Below are positions 31,461 through 44,497 of a stretch of DNA of 64,000 nt, piece by piece. Where the stretch lies: contig NC_081141.1 of assembly GCF_958295425.1 (NCBI RefSeq), positions 25,798,365 to 25,862,364 of the forward strand, written 5' to 3'. Under the pieces are notes generated by a model. The model was not told the DNA's origin and did not search any database. It saw only the letters and a list, made by a program, of their open reading frames with translations. The stretch comes from Solea solea (lineage: Eukaryota; Chordata; Actinopteri; Pleuronectiformes; Soleidae). Every line of letters starts with the position of its first letter. Position 1 is the stretch's first letter. The translations under genes were made by a program, and so were the position numbers.

Positions 31461-34400
31461 TTAGTATTTGTTATCACAACCATTCAAGGTGGGATACAAC
31501 GCATAAGAGCCATAGGCTGGAGGTGGGGCATAAGGGTTCATGGCTGGTGGGTTTTGTAGGAAGTCGCTTCCTCCTGGCATGCCTGGGTTTCCAAATGCAT
31601 TAAATCCATAGGGAGAATATTCCGGTGGTTGTGGCTGTTCACCCCCTGGTAAAGAAGGCAGGATGATTATGGGGAACTTAATCTCAGGGTCCGAAGCGTA
31701 CTTAACATCCAGATACACCTGTAGTGAAAGCAGAACAAAAAAAAAAAACAGTGTCACAAGCTTTGCTGCTCCAAAAATGTGCACATTATGGAACATATTT
31801 TGGCAAAGAGATTGAAAACACACCCTGAGTCTGTACTCTACTTTGAGGATGCTGCAGTTCAAGATAGACACTTGTGTAGTGGGAGGGATCGTGATGATCC
31901 TGGTGACCGACTGACTGGTAGAACGTGGAATGGCTTCGCCCACCTCTTTCAGGATGTCCTTGGTTTCGACCCTCCTCTTTCCCTTCGCAAAGTAGCTCTT
32001 CTTCTGATACACGCAGTACTTGGGGTTAATGTCACGAGAGGATTTGTTCTGAATGAAGGCCACAACCGTGATGCCTTCACCTGGAAAACAGAGGAAAGCA
32101 CTTTAACCTCTCTACACACAATAATCCAATGAGTGTAGGACTTTCACCTCACTATACCATAAGTATGCTGATATGAATGAATAATCATCTTAAAATTAAA
32201 GAAAATATCGTTTGGTTTTCTTAGCTTTACAATAAATTCAATTCAATTTCAAATCAATTTTATTTTTATAGCGCCAAAATCACAACATACATTATCTCAA
32301 GGCTCTGTATCTGGATCCTGCAACCCGCAGGGAGGGTATAAAGCGTTTATTCGGCCGCTATTTTGTGCTGCTGTGCTTCTACAGCCACCTCAGTGCACAC
32401 CCACTCCACTAACTCCCAAGAATGAAATTCTCTTCTCTCTATAATATTGTAAAGGTTTCTGCCTGACTATGTACAGTGCCTTGTGATAATGTATGTTGTG
32501 ATTTGGTTCTCTAATAATAACAGAATAGAATAGAATTCAATGTAGGCAGCTTGTGCAGACTTTTCAGAGAAGGGAGTCACAGCTGCTGTATTTATGACAC
32601 CTTTTTACGACTTTTTCTGCACACAACAACAACCCTCTAGTCAAGAGAGTGTGAGGCCCTAGTGATAGGAGGCACAGAGTAGAACAATGAACACAAACAT
32701 GGGGGGGAAGCGGAAAGTTAAGACACATGTTGCTGCATATATGTTACAAAGACACTCTTAGGATCAATTCCCATATCAGTTTATCCTCTGCCACAGCTGA
32801 AAACAGGAGGGACTTATATTTATTCTTATTTATCACCTTCCTGTCTGATTCTATTACTGTTTATAGTATCTGAATTCCGTTGTGACATAATGACACAATG
32901 ACAATAAACCTCGCTCCTTCTTTGATTACAAGTGTAAACTAGGACATGATCCAACTGGTTTTTACTGTGTCCCACTAATAAGACAGTGATGATCTGATTA
33001 AATACCTTGTTTGAATCCAGTTTGTGGAATATTCACATCCATTCCCACCGCTCCTGATGCAAAGAGCTTCAGTTTCTTATCAATGATATTGTGCTGTGGA
33101 GTCTGACAGAGAAGAAATTATACAAACATTTTTAGTGTTTCTTCTACACTTAAAACACATTGGACATGGATTATAGGGCTTGTGTCTGACTTGTGGGACG
33201 TTGTTTACCATTAGTGCTGGGTCACTGATTGAGTTTCCTCTGTGGAAGACGGTGAAGTGAGCCTTCGCTTTGCTGTCAATTCTCATGGGCCTGCTCAGGT
33301 TTGCCTCCAGCGAATACACGATCTTCCCATGTGAGGCTTTAAAAGAGGACGGCAGCTCTCTGCAACAGCCCAGACGAGTGAAGTTAGTGCTGTACACCAG
33401 CCGTGAAAAGGTCATTAAATATAAATCAAAGCAAAAGCCACGGCGTTTAAATGATGTGTTATTTTTCTTTTATCTGACCTAGTATAGCAGGTCATATACA
33501 GTAAATATCCAGCGTCAGCAGGTCAGCATACAAGCCTAACATTTAAGTATTTGTACTCAATTTGTTCAATTTAATTCATACATTTTTATTTTACGTTGAT
33601 GGACAGTTACGCACTTTTTTGTGAAGCTTAACCGTTCAAATATGACATATGTATATGTAATAACCACATGCATGTGTTGAAAGATAGTTCAGAAACAAAG
33701 TGAACAATGTACACTATATACCTGTTATATACACAATAACTTACTGTGCTGGAATCTGAAAGGTGAATGGATAGACATGCCAGCCGTGCACAACCGCATT
33801 ATTGCCTGAAAAACAATAAATAAATAAAGCACAGTGACATAATTATATGTAAGGTTTGCAAATCAAAAGTCAGTCATTTTGTTAATGGACGGTTTGCACT
33901 GCAGCCGTTTTGACACATTTTTTAGCAGGAAAAGCAAACAAACAGAGAACCAACATTTACTGCAAAACCGAGGAAGCTCAATGGAACTCAAAGCAATTGT
34001 TCTTCGATTAATTACACATGTGATTTTCCTGCCATTGCTGTGAAATAGCAGAAGTGGAAAGTTGATGATCAAGCTTCTTATGAATGTTCTCTTTATGCAG
34101 ATCAACAAAATAAAATGTATTTATATAACACTTTTCTAATCTTTAAGACCACTCAAAGCTGCTTTAAAGGACACTACACATGTATACGCAGATATTAACC
34201 TATTTATCATACATTTTCTTAAACTGAAATTTTTAAATTAAAATCGATAAAGCATATTTCATTCCTTTATTTTATATATCTCATTTAACCTTCGCTATAT
34301 TAACACAGTCATTTACAGTTAAAGAAATAAAGTTTGCATACAAATGTATATAAGAGGATATTCAGATGTGATGTTTATTAAATATTCTATCACTACCAAA

Positions 34401-34933
34401 AACAAAATAGCCATAACTTACACTCCCAGATAATTAGAGCTGAAACAAAGCTTTTTTCATGACTAAACAAGATTCTGATCGTTTTAAATATGAATATTTT
34501 CTCAATTTCTTTGCTCCAGATAACAAAGAAATCATTAATAGCTGAATCATTTCCAGGTTTGACAAAGACTGATCGACGTTTTCAGACATTTTTATGGACC
34601 AAACGATTACTCGATTATTCGAAAAAATAATGGACAGATTACATAACCTCTGTGAATGAGATGAGTGTTGCACTTACCGTGGCTCTCTGGAATGATGAAC
34701 TGCTTGATGCTGAAGTACTTTTCTTTGTTATGGAATGTCACAGAATTTTTCCCATAGTTTTCAGTCCACTTCACTTCTGCTTTTCCCTTCATCTTCACAG
34801 TGATTGACTGTATTTTGCCGTCGCTCTCCATCTCTAAGGTGACTTGACCCGTGAGGCGGTCGCCGCTCGTGAAAAAGTCCTCTTTGTTGATGGGATTATA
34901 TCCCACTGTAAAAGTCTTCACATTACCAGCCAT
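31461..34933 (-). CDS. alpha-arrestin gene D (ARRDC3-like arrestin domain-containing protein), 359 aa
   Basis: Six exons on the minus strand: 34933-34678, 33805-33745, 33359-33209, 33102-33006, 32080-31824 and 31718-31461 (1,080 nt with stop). Exon 1 begins MAGNVKTFTVGYNPINKEDF and contains KMKGKAEVKWTE. The main arrestin_C exon ends in CSILKVEYRLR. The last exon starts VYLDVKYASDPEIKFPIIIL, nearly the same as gene C. This is the most canonical member: its tail holds two PPxY motifs, PPEY at 305-308 and PPAY at 340-343, the arrangement used by ARRDC proteins to recruit NEDD4-family ligases. I see no counterpart of the 48-nt exon of gene C in its intron 1, which instead holds a small TAGAGC-ended element. 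Confidence 0.9.
32235..32345 (+). repeat. Fish repeat (ATAGCGCCAAAATCACAACATAC type)
   Basis: The stretch 'ttatttttatagcgccaaaatcacaacatacattatctcaaggc' matches the start of the repeat at 52867-53215. It lies in intron 4 of gene D and is truncated. Confidence 0.5.
34115..34180 (+). repeat. Solo copy of the R4 inner module
   Basis: The segment 'tatttatataacacttttctaatctttaagaccactcaaagctgc' matches the left part of the inner module found inside R4 copies, but no R4 outer sequence flanks it. It lies in intron 1 of gene D. Confidence 0.5.
34435..34632. mobile_element. TAGAGCTGMAAC-type MITE in gene D intron 1
   Basis: It starts 'tagagctgaaac' and ends in 'aaacgattactcgattattcg', as in the elements at 35705-36019 and 63018-63267. 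Internal 'tttctttgctccagataacaaagaaatc' is shared with the 63-kb copy. No transposase. Confidence 0.6.
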
Positions 34934-37900
34934 GATGGTGGTGTTTGCTGTGTGTAGTGGCTACTCAAAGCAAGAGCTTTACGAGAGTGAAGTGAAGACA
35001 GAGGTTTTAACTCTGCGTTCAGATAAACTTGGTTAATAATTAAACCACCAAGACTTCCAAGAAAATCTCGCTTGGTTTGATTCAGACTGGCAGATGATAA
35101 AAACAATAATTCATGACTGTGTGGAACAAAAACTGGGGGTAAATTGAGTATAGCACACATGGTCATGTGAGTAAACACAGCGTTTAAACAACAGTGTTTC
35201 TGTTTTTGATAAGTGCGTGTGCTACTACTATCATTACATAGGTGTGTCCAACACGTTACACAGTGATCATGAGGGCTAAAGTTCAAGGTATTTTTGCTAT
35301 TAATATCTCTATATAGTGCACACGATAAGTGCACCATCAATGTACCCTTATGAGCACTTTAATGCCAAGTTATACATATTTTTTACTGAAATGTATGTAG
35401 GATTAAACCATCTGTTAGTCATATTTCTTTATATTAAAGCATACTACATTCCATATGTATAAAAATGTGATGTGAGAGCATAAACAGCCATTATTACTTA
35501 TTAATTATCTGACTGATTTGACACAAGTATGTGTTTTCTGCCTTTACAGCTCTATCCTAGGTGTTTCCTTGATGACCTATATGTTACAATTGTATACCTT
35601 TTGGATATTTTGGAATTTCTCAGAATTTAGACAAATAATGACTGAAAATGTGTGTAGTCGTGAGACACTTGTATAGCACTTACTGTCTGAGGTGTAGCGT
35701 GTATTAGAGCTGCAACGAACGATTATTTTCATAATGGATTAATCTGTCTGTATTTTCCCGATTCATCGAGTAATCGTTTGGTCCATAAGATGTCAGAAAA
35801 CGTTAAAAAATGTTGATCAGTGTTTGTCAAACCTGGAAATTATGATGTTCTCGAATGTCTTATTTTGTCCACAAACCAAAATGTTTGTTTTGAATGATTT
35901 CTTTGTTATCTGGAGCAAAGAAACTAGAAAATATTCACATTTAAGAAGCGGAAACAATCAGAAAAATTGTATTAATCATGAAAAAAAGCTTCAAACCTAT
36001 CAATCGAGTTTCAGCTCTAGCGTGTATGTGTGTGTTTGTTCCTGTCATAAACACTGACCTTGTCAGGTCTAGTTGTCCTCATGGAGACCAAAACCTGGCC
36101 CTTAGTTTAAGGGCTAAGATTTGAATTGTGGTTATGGTTAAGGTTAGAGTGAGACAATAAATGTTCATGGTTACTTATTTGCAACAGAGCCACAGCTGTC
36201 AGTACATAGTCGAGGTGTGTTTTACAGCAGCTCAACACACCTTGACAAATAAATAATAAATTAAAAACACACACACAAAAAACCATTATACCATTTTCTT
36301 TTATTCTAAAAATAACATTCTCATAAAACTGTACGGTTGGATAGAATTGTAAAATCGCTGACATTCATCATCTGACAGAAAGGCCTACACTCTTGCTGGA
36401 GAGTCTGGACAAGTTCACTCTTGGGTAAACCAGCGTTCCAATCACAGGTTACAAATTGTTTCCGTCAAATCACCTTCAGCTGTGACAGACTCTCTGCTGC
36501 TGAGGCTAAAATAAACACCATACAGGGTTTTTTCTGGGCTCATTCTACTTGATGATGAGAGAGTAAGTTTAAATGGCATAAACACAACATGGGAATGGCA
36601 GATTTTACATTTACGCCGTCTATTTACCAAGATTTTGGTATATTGGGAGTCATTATGTTCCAGTTAACAGGGTGTAAAGAGGCGTAATGACTAGCATCCA
36701 ACACTGAATTGGCATTTTTGGTAAGAGAGCACACAAGAAAAGTAAAAATTTAGTTGAGAAAATAACCCAAAAACTACCATATAACCTTATTATTACTATT
36801 ATTATTGTTGTTATCATAATAATAACACCCACTTCAGTAGGCAACATGAATATAACAGGCACTGAGGTTACACACGAGCTCCCCGGCTACAGTGGCTGTC
36901 AAGGTGTTAGTGAGGACTAAATTAATATATTAGGAAAACGTGTGATAAACACTTGAGTATATAATGTTAATCAATACAACTTCATGCCGTTAATGTGTTT
37001 CTCAGTCTTTAAAAATATATGTAAACATGTTTAGTATGACTGACATTGAACTGTTATGGATTTATCAGTCAAACTCAAGGTGACGCCAGGTGTGTTCCTA
37101 CATGTGCCACAGTTCCCACCCATGGCTAATAAAACTCTGAAAATAATAATACTGCATTCTACACACAAACTTAACTGCACCTTGTTACAAGAAGCTGCTA
37201 CATACAAATACATGGGAGTGTTAAAAAACTATTTCATGCTCTTTCACCATAAAGAATTGATTTTTAAGTCCATGGATGGTTAAAAAGAAAAAAAATAAGA
37301 CTCAGAATTGCACTTAACAGACTAATAACCAGTGGTGCCCAACCTTTTTTTTCTTGAAGCCACAGGTGAACACACCAAAAGCATAAAGTGAATAAATTCA
37401 AACGTTTGTATGCAAAAAAAATATACAGCAGTTGTAGGTTTTTGTTACAATGGATAAAAAACTCCCATAATATCAAAAACCAAGGTAACTCTTGAGATAT
37501 TGCCTCGTTTTCTTTGAGTCTTTGGTACTTCAGGTTGGGAAACACGGTCTTAAACAAGGTTGTTCTACCTACAATCGACCGATTAATCGATTATGAAAAC
37601 AATCGTTAGTTGCGGCCTTTGAAAGGAGCAAAATGAGATGGTATAAAAGCCAACCATGTGACATTACAATCAGGCTTCATCATCATCATCATCTTGTCCT
37701 TACTGTGCCACAACCTTTTTTTATGTAGTCAGACAGAGAGAAATATTAGTAAATAACTTCTCTTAACACAATTTACACACAAAGTATGTGAGAACAGTTG
37801 AGATTGTAACACACACTAACAACAGTATATTCTATATTCTAGGATGGTATGTAAAGTCCATGTTAGGAGGACCAAGATAATTCAGATTCATGACGTCTTA

Positions 37901-38938
37901 AACTCTTAAAAAAAAGGGAAAGGAAGAAATCTTTTCACCTTAAAATATAGTTGTGTTTTTGCATCACAGAACACATTACATCATAAGGTCATTGATTACA
38001 GAGATGCAAAGCTCCCCCTTGTGGCAAGATAAAATCAATCCTAGTACATACTACATCACTTTTCACATCAATAAATGCTCTTGATTAAGTACTAATAACA
38101 TTCAAATTGTAACATACGTTTGCCTTTAGGCTACGAGTGACCCTTTAACATCACTAATAATGAACACAAATGGCAGTGTGACGATTTAAGGCGGTTTCCA
38201 CACATTTACATTTCAGCCATGATATTTCTGGTCATAACAAGTCTTACAAGTACACACGTATAATTTCAAAAGATAATATAAAAAACACATTCATTGACTA
38301 AGATGCACTGTAACTGTTGACTGCAGTGGCGGCTCATCAGTAGGGGGCGCTAGGGCACATGTAAAGTTGCTAAGAAGTGTTGTACTTCCTTTATCTTTGG
38401 GCTTAAGAGATACTGTACAAGCTTATACTGTAGGTCGCAGATTTTCAGCACCCAAAATAACTTATTTTTTAAGTTGCTTTAGACACGGAAGTTGCTGAGA
38501 GAAAGGGAGAAGGAGAAATTTGGTGTGATGTACCAGTTGGTACATCGTTAAATTGCATCTGAAAAATGCCTTTTCACGCACTGTGCCCCCCACAAAAATA
38601 TCTCCCAAGCTGCTACTGGTCAACTCATAACAATCAGTGCATAAAAAGTTGGTAAAACCCATTGAATACATGGGGGAAATGTAGGATGCACAGACATGCA
38701 AAACAAAAATAGTACACTTGTGGGAAGAACAAGAAATGCATACATGAAAGAAAACAGTATATTTTTTAGGACAAAGACTGTAAAAAAAATGGGGCAAAAG
38801 TTATCCCTGATATGGGAAATCTGATACAAAAAACCCTGAGGAAAAACTGAATTAAAAAGGCCATAAGTGAGAGAGTACAGTATGTCGGCATTTCCTCGTT
38901 TACATCTGAAGCAACTCCAGACGTTTTTGTAAATGTAC
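34934..38938. other. Intergenic DNA between alpha-arrestin genes D and E
   Basis: I saw no exon. It contains a complete MITE (35705-36019), a GAGGACC-type repeat piece (about 36020-36160), a MITE end at 37570-37620 and a GGGGGCGCTA motif at 38343-38352 that resembles a CTCF core. The gene E 3' UTR should start just below 38939. Confidence 0.5.
35705..36019. mobile_element. Complete TAGAGCTG-ended MITE
   Basis: The ends are 'tagagctgcaacgaacg' on the left and 'gtttcagctcta' on the right, which are inverted. The body has the 'gattattttcataat' and 'ctggagcaaagaaac' blocks. It is about 315 bp with no coding frame. Confidence 0.65.
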
Positions 38939-40647
38939 TCACGAATAAACTGGGGGTTCTTCAGTGTAAACAGGAGTGTCGCACAGAATGATGGGAAACA
39001 TGACTGTGAGGTCCCTGGAGCCGCAAACACTGAGGCTCACCTGCAGGACACACAAGGAGACAATCAAACAATCACCCACCTTTGTTTACGAATGAATTGT
39101 GTGTGCACCTTAAAGCAATCTTCCAGCAAAACACAAATATTGTTTTCATGTGTTGAGTCAGTCAGCTAATAGGTAAGGTAAAAAGGGGCGTTGGAAAAAT
39201 GCAAATGAGGAAAAAACCTCTCTTTAGGAATTAACAAATGAGATCTTACTGGAGAGTAACACCAGAGACTAGAAGTAGACCAAGGTACCTGACAAACAAA
39301 ATACAGCCAAGTAAAAACTCCACGATTTCAGCCAAACAATCTGCTTGTTAATTAGTTTTTCAAGTGCTCACCTAAGACTATACAGTATGAATATAAAGAA
39401 TGAATGTAGTCTTCTCGTTGCAAAACTAACTCCCGTTGTGAAGCCTATTGGACGATCCAGCTGTCAAATCACATGGTGTCTACTCATATGTGCCCAAGGA
39501 TGGATCACAGAACAGGCCTAGTGGCCCAAGGACTCACGGGGGGGCCTTGAAGCCCAAGCCTCTGCGCTACTATCCCGATATCTTTGCTACCATGTTATCA
39601 GTGGCTCATAATCTGTCCCACTATGTGCCGTTCTTTAAAGTCTATTTTTCTTTAAAAAACATAATCTAAAAACCTTACATCATGTGTTTTTGAAGAAGAC
39701 CTGCAACTGGTGACTGACTAGTGACTTAACTTCTTTGCAAAGTATTTACTGAGGTTATAAATCAAGTGCAATGTCGGCTTGTTTTCTGGCAGACTTCAAA
39801 CTGACCCTCCATGAATAACTGCTCCTGCCTCTCTACATCCCCAGGCTTCAACTTTCAAACCAGAATACTACATTCCAGGGTTCCCACACCTTGGTTGACA
39901 TCAAATTTGAGGGTTCTTCAAGGACTTTCCAGTACCAATTCCCTCAAATTCAAGGACCGAATGTGACGAGACAGTTTAAGATGGGAGGGCAGCTTTGCCC
40001 ATGGCATTCACTTTTTTTAACTTCTTTCTTGCACAAAATTCAAGCACTTTCAAAGACCCATGTCTATTTCAGGTGATTTTGAAGGGCCTTGAGTATATTT
40101 TTTTCAAATTCACAAACTCTCAAGGATTTCAAGGACACGTGGGAAACCTGACTTTCATTTTTAAATACAGTCTGTCAGCGTAAATTCTTCCTACTAAATC
40201 CTCCCTGATGTGTTAAAAATATAATCCAAGCCTGCAAAAGTCCCAAAAAAAACAGCAATTCATCAGCAAGAAGAAGAAGAAGAGTGAGAAGGATAAGCAG
40301 TTTTGGACGGTACCAACCTCAATCCAATAACTCAAAACAAGGATGCTGCAGTTGGAGATGGTGAGCGCTGCGGACGAGGGAATAGTGAGCATGATGTCAG
40401 TCTGCACATAGCAGGTCCTGGCACCGATGGGCTGATCCGTATCTGACACCAAGGTCTTGGCGTACATCCTTCTGTTGAGCTTGTTGTGGGTGTAGTAATC
40501 GTGCTTCTGAATCAGCTTCACCTTCGGAGTAGCTGTTCGAGATGATTCATTGCTGAAGTTGCATGTTATCTTCACAATTTCACCTGAAGGAGGAACAGAC
40601 ACAGTGTATGGATATGGTTATTACTGGGAGTGTACCGACATATACAG

Positions 40648-40681
<34 letters not shown>

Positions 40682-40698
40682 TGTATAGATATACACAC

Positions 40699-40772
<74 letters not shown>

Positions 40773-43379
40773 TATAGTTTCTTTGTTCCATGTTACAAAG
40801 AAATCTTTAAAAGTGAATCATTTTGAAAACATCATCATTTCTGGGTTTGAGAAGCACAGCTTTGGAGAAGGTTTGCGCTCTCTGAGTGTTTCCATCTGGT
40901 AAGTTGTGTTTCTGCCCTTGTTTGTGAGCAGCATAACTGAAAATGTTAAGAATGGTTTTTGATGAAGTTATCTGGGGATGTAGGTTGTGAGTGAAGAAGG
41001 AAATGGTCCGGATTTTTTGTGGTGATCTTCTGGATTCATGTTGTGGGGAAACTGAGCAGCCATGGCAGTAATTTGCTCTCTCTAAGTGCCTTCAATTATC
41101 TTTGACACAGTAGGATGGCTGGATGGATGGTCTAATGGATGGATGGATGATACAGTACCAGGAACAAAGGCTTTCTTCTCTATGGTGACCGTCATGGCGA
41201 TGGGAGGCGAGGCACACCACAGGCAGCACAGTGTCATTTGATTGGTGCCTGAGAGAGGAGCCTTAATGAATACAAAAACAAACAAACATTAGTGATGGAG
41301 GTGCGGTGGAAACCAACACGTTTATTTGACAAATAAATGCATACCAACACATGCACTAATAGACATTATTTCAACATCGACCATAGACCTCCACTACCAG
41401 TTCCAATCATTTTTTTATTGGTTTACTGTTATATTTATTATATATAATTGTTATAATGGGCCACACAGTTGCTGTAGTGGTTAACACTCTGGCCTTTGAT
41501 GCAAGAAGACCCAGGTTTGCGATGCAGTCGGGACTTCTGCACAGAGTTTGGTTGGGTTTTCTTCAAGTTCTCTGGTCCAAAAACATGCAGATTTGAGGAT
41601 GAGGCAAATTGGACACTCTAAATTGCCCTTGACTCATGTGGAGGATAAAATGGTAGAGGATGGATTGATGGATGGATGGATAACTGAAATAAACTCTTCT
41701 CCACTTAAAAATAAATAGGTAGTACGAGTAGTATTAGTGTTGTGAAGATTTTGATTATCAAGTGAGATGACCAAAGATGGGAGTTTCTGGAGTGTGGAGA
41801 TGTTTGGTTTGTGCCTAGGAATGTAAGTTGCTAATTAAAAGAAGGCCAAATAATTACTTACCCTGAGGTCTGGCTGGTTGGTATTGTAGTGGTGTACAAA
41901 GTTCAGCTTTGTCTCAAAGTCCTTGGCCAAATGCCAGGATCTGCTGATGCTCACCGTCATGCTATACGATATATTTCCATGGATCCCCGTGAAAGATGAC
42001 GGAAAGTCTCTGCATTGATAGAAAGCAATCAGAAAAAACAAACAAAGACAAGATGAAGTGAGCTGTTGTTGTTGCTGTCTTTACTCTTCCATCCAAAAGA
42101 GGGAAGAAAAAAAAGATCAATCAAGCTCAGAGGAATCTCATGCCAACAACAGAGACCGAGACGGAGAAATGACGTCAGTTATCTGAAGTGTCTTTCACAG
42201 TATCAGAAACAATGATCTCTTTTTCTGAATATGACCATAGAGCCATGGCTTTCAAACTGTAGTCTGGATGTCTGGGTGTTTTGTGACAGTGGATGGAGGG
42301 TGGGGCAGTTCCAGCGACACGACTCTGCTCGGCTTGGTTTGTTATTGTTTTCCCATTACTATTATTATTATCTCCTCAACATGGTTTAGACACAGACACA
42401 AACTAGTGACATGAGAAGCAGTTGTTTTTGATGTAACCGAATCATTAGAATTAATTTAAAAGACCACTTTAGCACTTCCTGCACTGAACTGAAATACGAC
42501 TGAACGGTTCACGATCGCCGAGTGTGCTGTCACTAAATACACCAGGCTCCTCTGTTAAATATTGCGATTTTAGACCATTTCCTTTGCTAAATGTTAGGGA
42601 TTAACGCATGTCTTCGGGATTTTTAAGTCTTTATAACTGATCTACAGTTCGGCATTGTTCCAGTGACGACACTCTGACCAATCAGCGGCCGGCAGTCTGT
42701 CTACGTCACATTTTTAATATCGACTCAGCTCGCTTGGAACCTGGAGCCAGAGCAGGTACTGATGCAAAAGAAGAAGAAGAAAGTGTATCTTCCCGTTCCA
42801 CGAGAATTGTGGCTTTTGATCATTTGTTTTTGGGATTTGTAAGAGTGTTTCATGATGGTTTGCACTTCCAGGCCACCGTAGCGGGGTCATTGTGCACACC
42901 AAGAAAGTAAGAAACAAAGAAAGAGGTTATAATACACACCCATGAGGTAGCTGACATGTAAATGGATACATATGTTTGCCAGGCTGAAGTTTCATGTCCC
43001 CACCAACAGCTGTGAGGGGAAAGACAAGACTTTAATGAACAATGATTGATTGTTAAACAATCACTGTCTTCAGTGTGTGCACACACACACACACACACAT
43101 ACCAGCGTTTCCTTGCACGATGGCGCTCTTCAGATTGAAGAACTCCAATTTTGCAGTGAAGTGTCTCCTGCTTCTCCTCCTCCTCTTCCCCCCGCCTCCC
43201 CCGGTGGACCAGTGGACGTGTGCCTTGCCTGTCGCAGTCATGGTGATCGAGCTGATCTTCGTGGGCTTCGCGAGCTCGAAGGAGATGTGTCCCGTGAGGA
43301 CGTCCCCGCTGGTGACAGTGTTCTCCGCGTTCAGGGCGTTGAAGTTGATGTTGAAATTCTTGAAAGTCGAGCTGAACAT
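38939..43379 (-). CDS. alpha-arrestin gene E (divergent arrestin domain-containing protein), at least 321 aa
   Basis: Exons on the minus strand: 43379-43103, 43009-42940, 42009-41862, 41261-41159, 40583-40318 and 39040-38939 (966 nt to TGA). Exon order and phases match genes A-D, with small in-frame length differences. Exon 1 starts MFSSTFKNFNINFNALNAEN and contains TGKAHVHWS. An insertion rich in Gly then Arg (GGGGGKRRRRSRR) follows. Exon 5 ends in CSILVLSYWIE. The last exon encodes 33 residues and ends EEPPVYS, giving one PPxY (317-320). The TGA stop overlaps a strong splice-donor sequence (GTGAGTAC), so the true gene may continue into a further exon that I could not find. Exon 4 uses an AAG acceptor and is Cys-rich. 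This is the most diverged copy. Introns contain a TA-rich microsatellite (40645-40770) and two mobile-element remnants. Confidence 0.8.
39041..40317. other. Gene E intron 5 with inserted element
   Basis: It holds the CAGGGTTCCCAC-ended MITE at 39876-40150 and a 73-codon open frame (39448-39669) of unknown origin that I cannot assign to any family. Confidence 0.4.
39876..40150. mobile_element. CAGGGTTCCCAC-ended MITE
   Basis: The left end is CAGGGTTCCCACAC and the right end is GTGGGAAACCTG, which is its near-perfect inverted repeat. The body repeats 'ttcaagga' and 'caaattc' motifs seen in hAT-type fish MITEs. Size is about 275 bp, with no transposase. Confidence 0.6.
40645..40770. repeat. TA-rich compound microsatellite in gene E intron 4
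   Basis: It is made of TA runs interrupted by 'acacacatat' segments. The long frame at 40550-40777 is a product of this repeat. Confidence 0.85.
41455..41690 (+). repeat. tRNA-head SINE-like repeat, single head
   Basis: 'gttgctgtagtggttaacactctggcctttgatgcaagaagacccaggttt' has the A-box and B-box-like spacing of a tRNA-derived head, followed by 'ggacactctaaattgccc' and a GGAT-rich tail. It is related to the minus-strand copy at 48080-48460. Confidence 0.5.
42306..42760 (-). repeat. Interspersed repeat R1, copy 3
   Basis: It is reverse complement to copies 1 and 2: 'ctgatctacagttcggcattgttcc' and 'ctctgaccaatcagcggccggcag' match. It lies in intron 2 of gene E (42010-42939). Confidence 0.6.
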
Positions 43380-43620
43380 CGTTGCGAAGGAGCGTGGACG
43401 TTCTAATAAAGAAAAAAAAGTACAAATCTGAGCCTCGGTTTTCCACCAAACTGCGCGTGTGTGGACAGTCGCACTTTTTACCAAACAAAACAACAGTTGG
43501 AACAGTCTGCGCATGTGCACAATATGCGGGAGGAGCAGCCATTGGGCGTAGCCATACAAACACACACACACAAACAAACATACATGTGCTGCAGCCAGGG
43601 GGCGTGGCCACATGTTCTGG
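43380..43620 (-). promoter_or_regulatory. Upstream region of alpha-arrestin gene E
   Basis: Upstream of the ATG (43379) the minus strand has a CCAAT box (ATTGG at 43541-43545 on the plus strand) and a GC/KLF box GGGGGCGTGGCC at 43598-43609. The same 12-base box occurs in the SSBP-gene promoter at 58398-58409. No TATA box is visible. Confidence 0.4.
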
Positions 43621-43889
43621 AGTTCTGAAGAAAGACATTAAATAATAATAATAAAGTTTTCAGTTTTGTAATTAGGTTTTAAATTGCTGTATAATTTGTA
43701 TAATATGTCAAATAGATTTCAGGATGTGTTTACAAGGAATAAATCAAAGCCATGGCATTTAAATTATGAGTTATTTCAGTTTTATCTAATTATGATAAAA
43801 TATTTTTTTTTTTTTAAAAACAACCCCAAAAGGATAAGATTAAAACTGCCTCTGAAACCAATGTTTTCCCTTAAACAAATGCTATATAA

Positions 43890-44160
43890 AGTACCTTAAA
43901 GGGATACTTGAGTAAAAGTACCTTACCAAAGGTATATTACCAGAAAATTAATTTTGTAGAAGTTGAAGTCACTTTTTATAATATTTATGAAGCAATAGTC
44001 TTAAAGTGTATGACATTAACTGTACTTAAGCGGTAGAAAATGGATGGAGGGATGGAAAATGTACTTAAATTTTAGAGGTAAAATATTTTAAAAAAGTGAG
44101 GATTTGATTTTTATTTTTTATTTGGTAGTAACGAGTAACAAAGATGTAGTAAAAGAGTGC
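43890..44160 (-). repeat. Repeat R4 (copy 2), without inner module
   Basis: Blocks 'ttaaagggatacttgagtaaaagtacc' and 'tttatttggtagtaacgagtaacaaag' match the other R4 copies. A short GGATGG-containing insertion is present but the inner module is absent. It is upstream of gene E. Confidence 0.55.
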
Positions 44161-44497
44161 AGTCAATGTAAATGTGTTAATTCTAATTCATAAATTCTTA
44201 ACTATCTTGATGGATAATCGCGCACTTTGTTAAGATAATATTGTTATCCTTGCATTTTCAAATTCACTGTTTTACAAAAAACAGGAAAAGAATAATAGTA
44301 AAACATATTTTTTGATTAAGATGTCAAATTATAGTTATTATTTGCAATCCTGAGCAGAAAACATTTGTTTTAGTGTTTTAAATTTAGGTGAACGTGAACA
44401 TTTTTGTTGATTGCGGAACATTTTTTGTCACAATGAAGGCAGGAAAATTCAACACTTTCAGTGAGAATCTATGCATTTTAAACATGTAATTGTCCAA

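Noticed and set aside
39448..39669. 73-codon plus-strand open frame in gene E intron 5
   Set aside because: I cannot match it to a gene or a mobile element; no start context, splice site or domain supports it.
43050..43431. Two overlapping ~118-codon plus-strand open frames
   Set aside because: They are antisense to exon 1 of gene E and include a CA repeat. The plus-strand peptides match no family.
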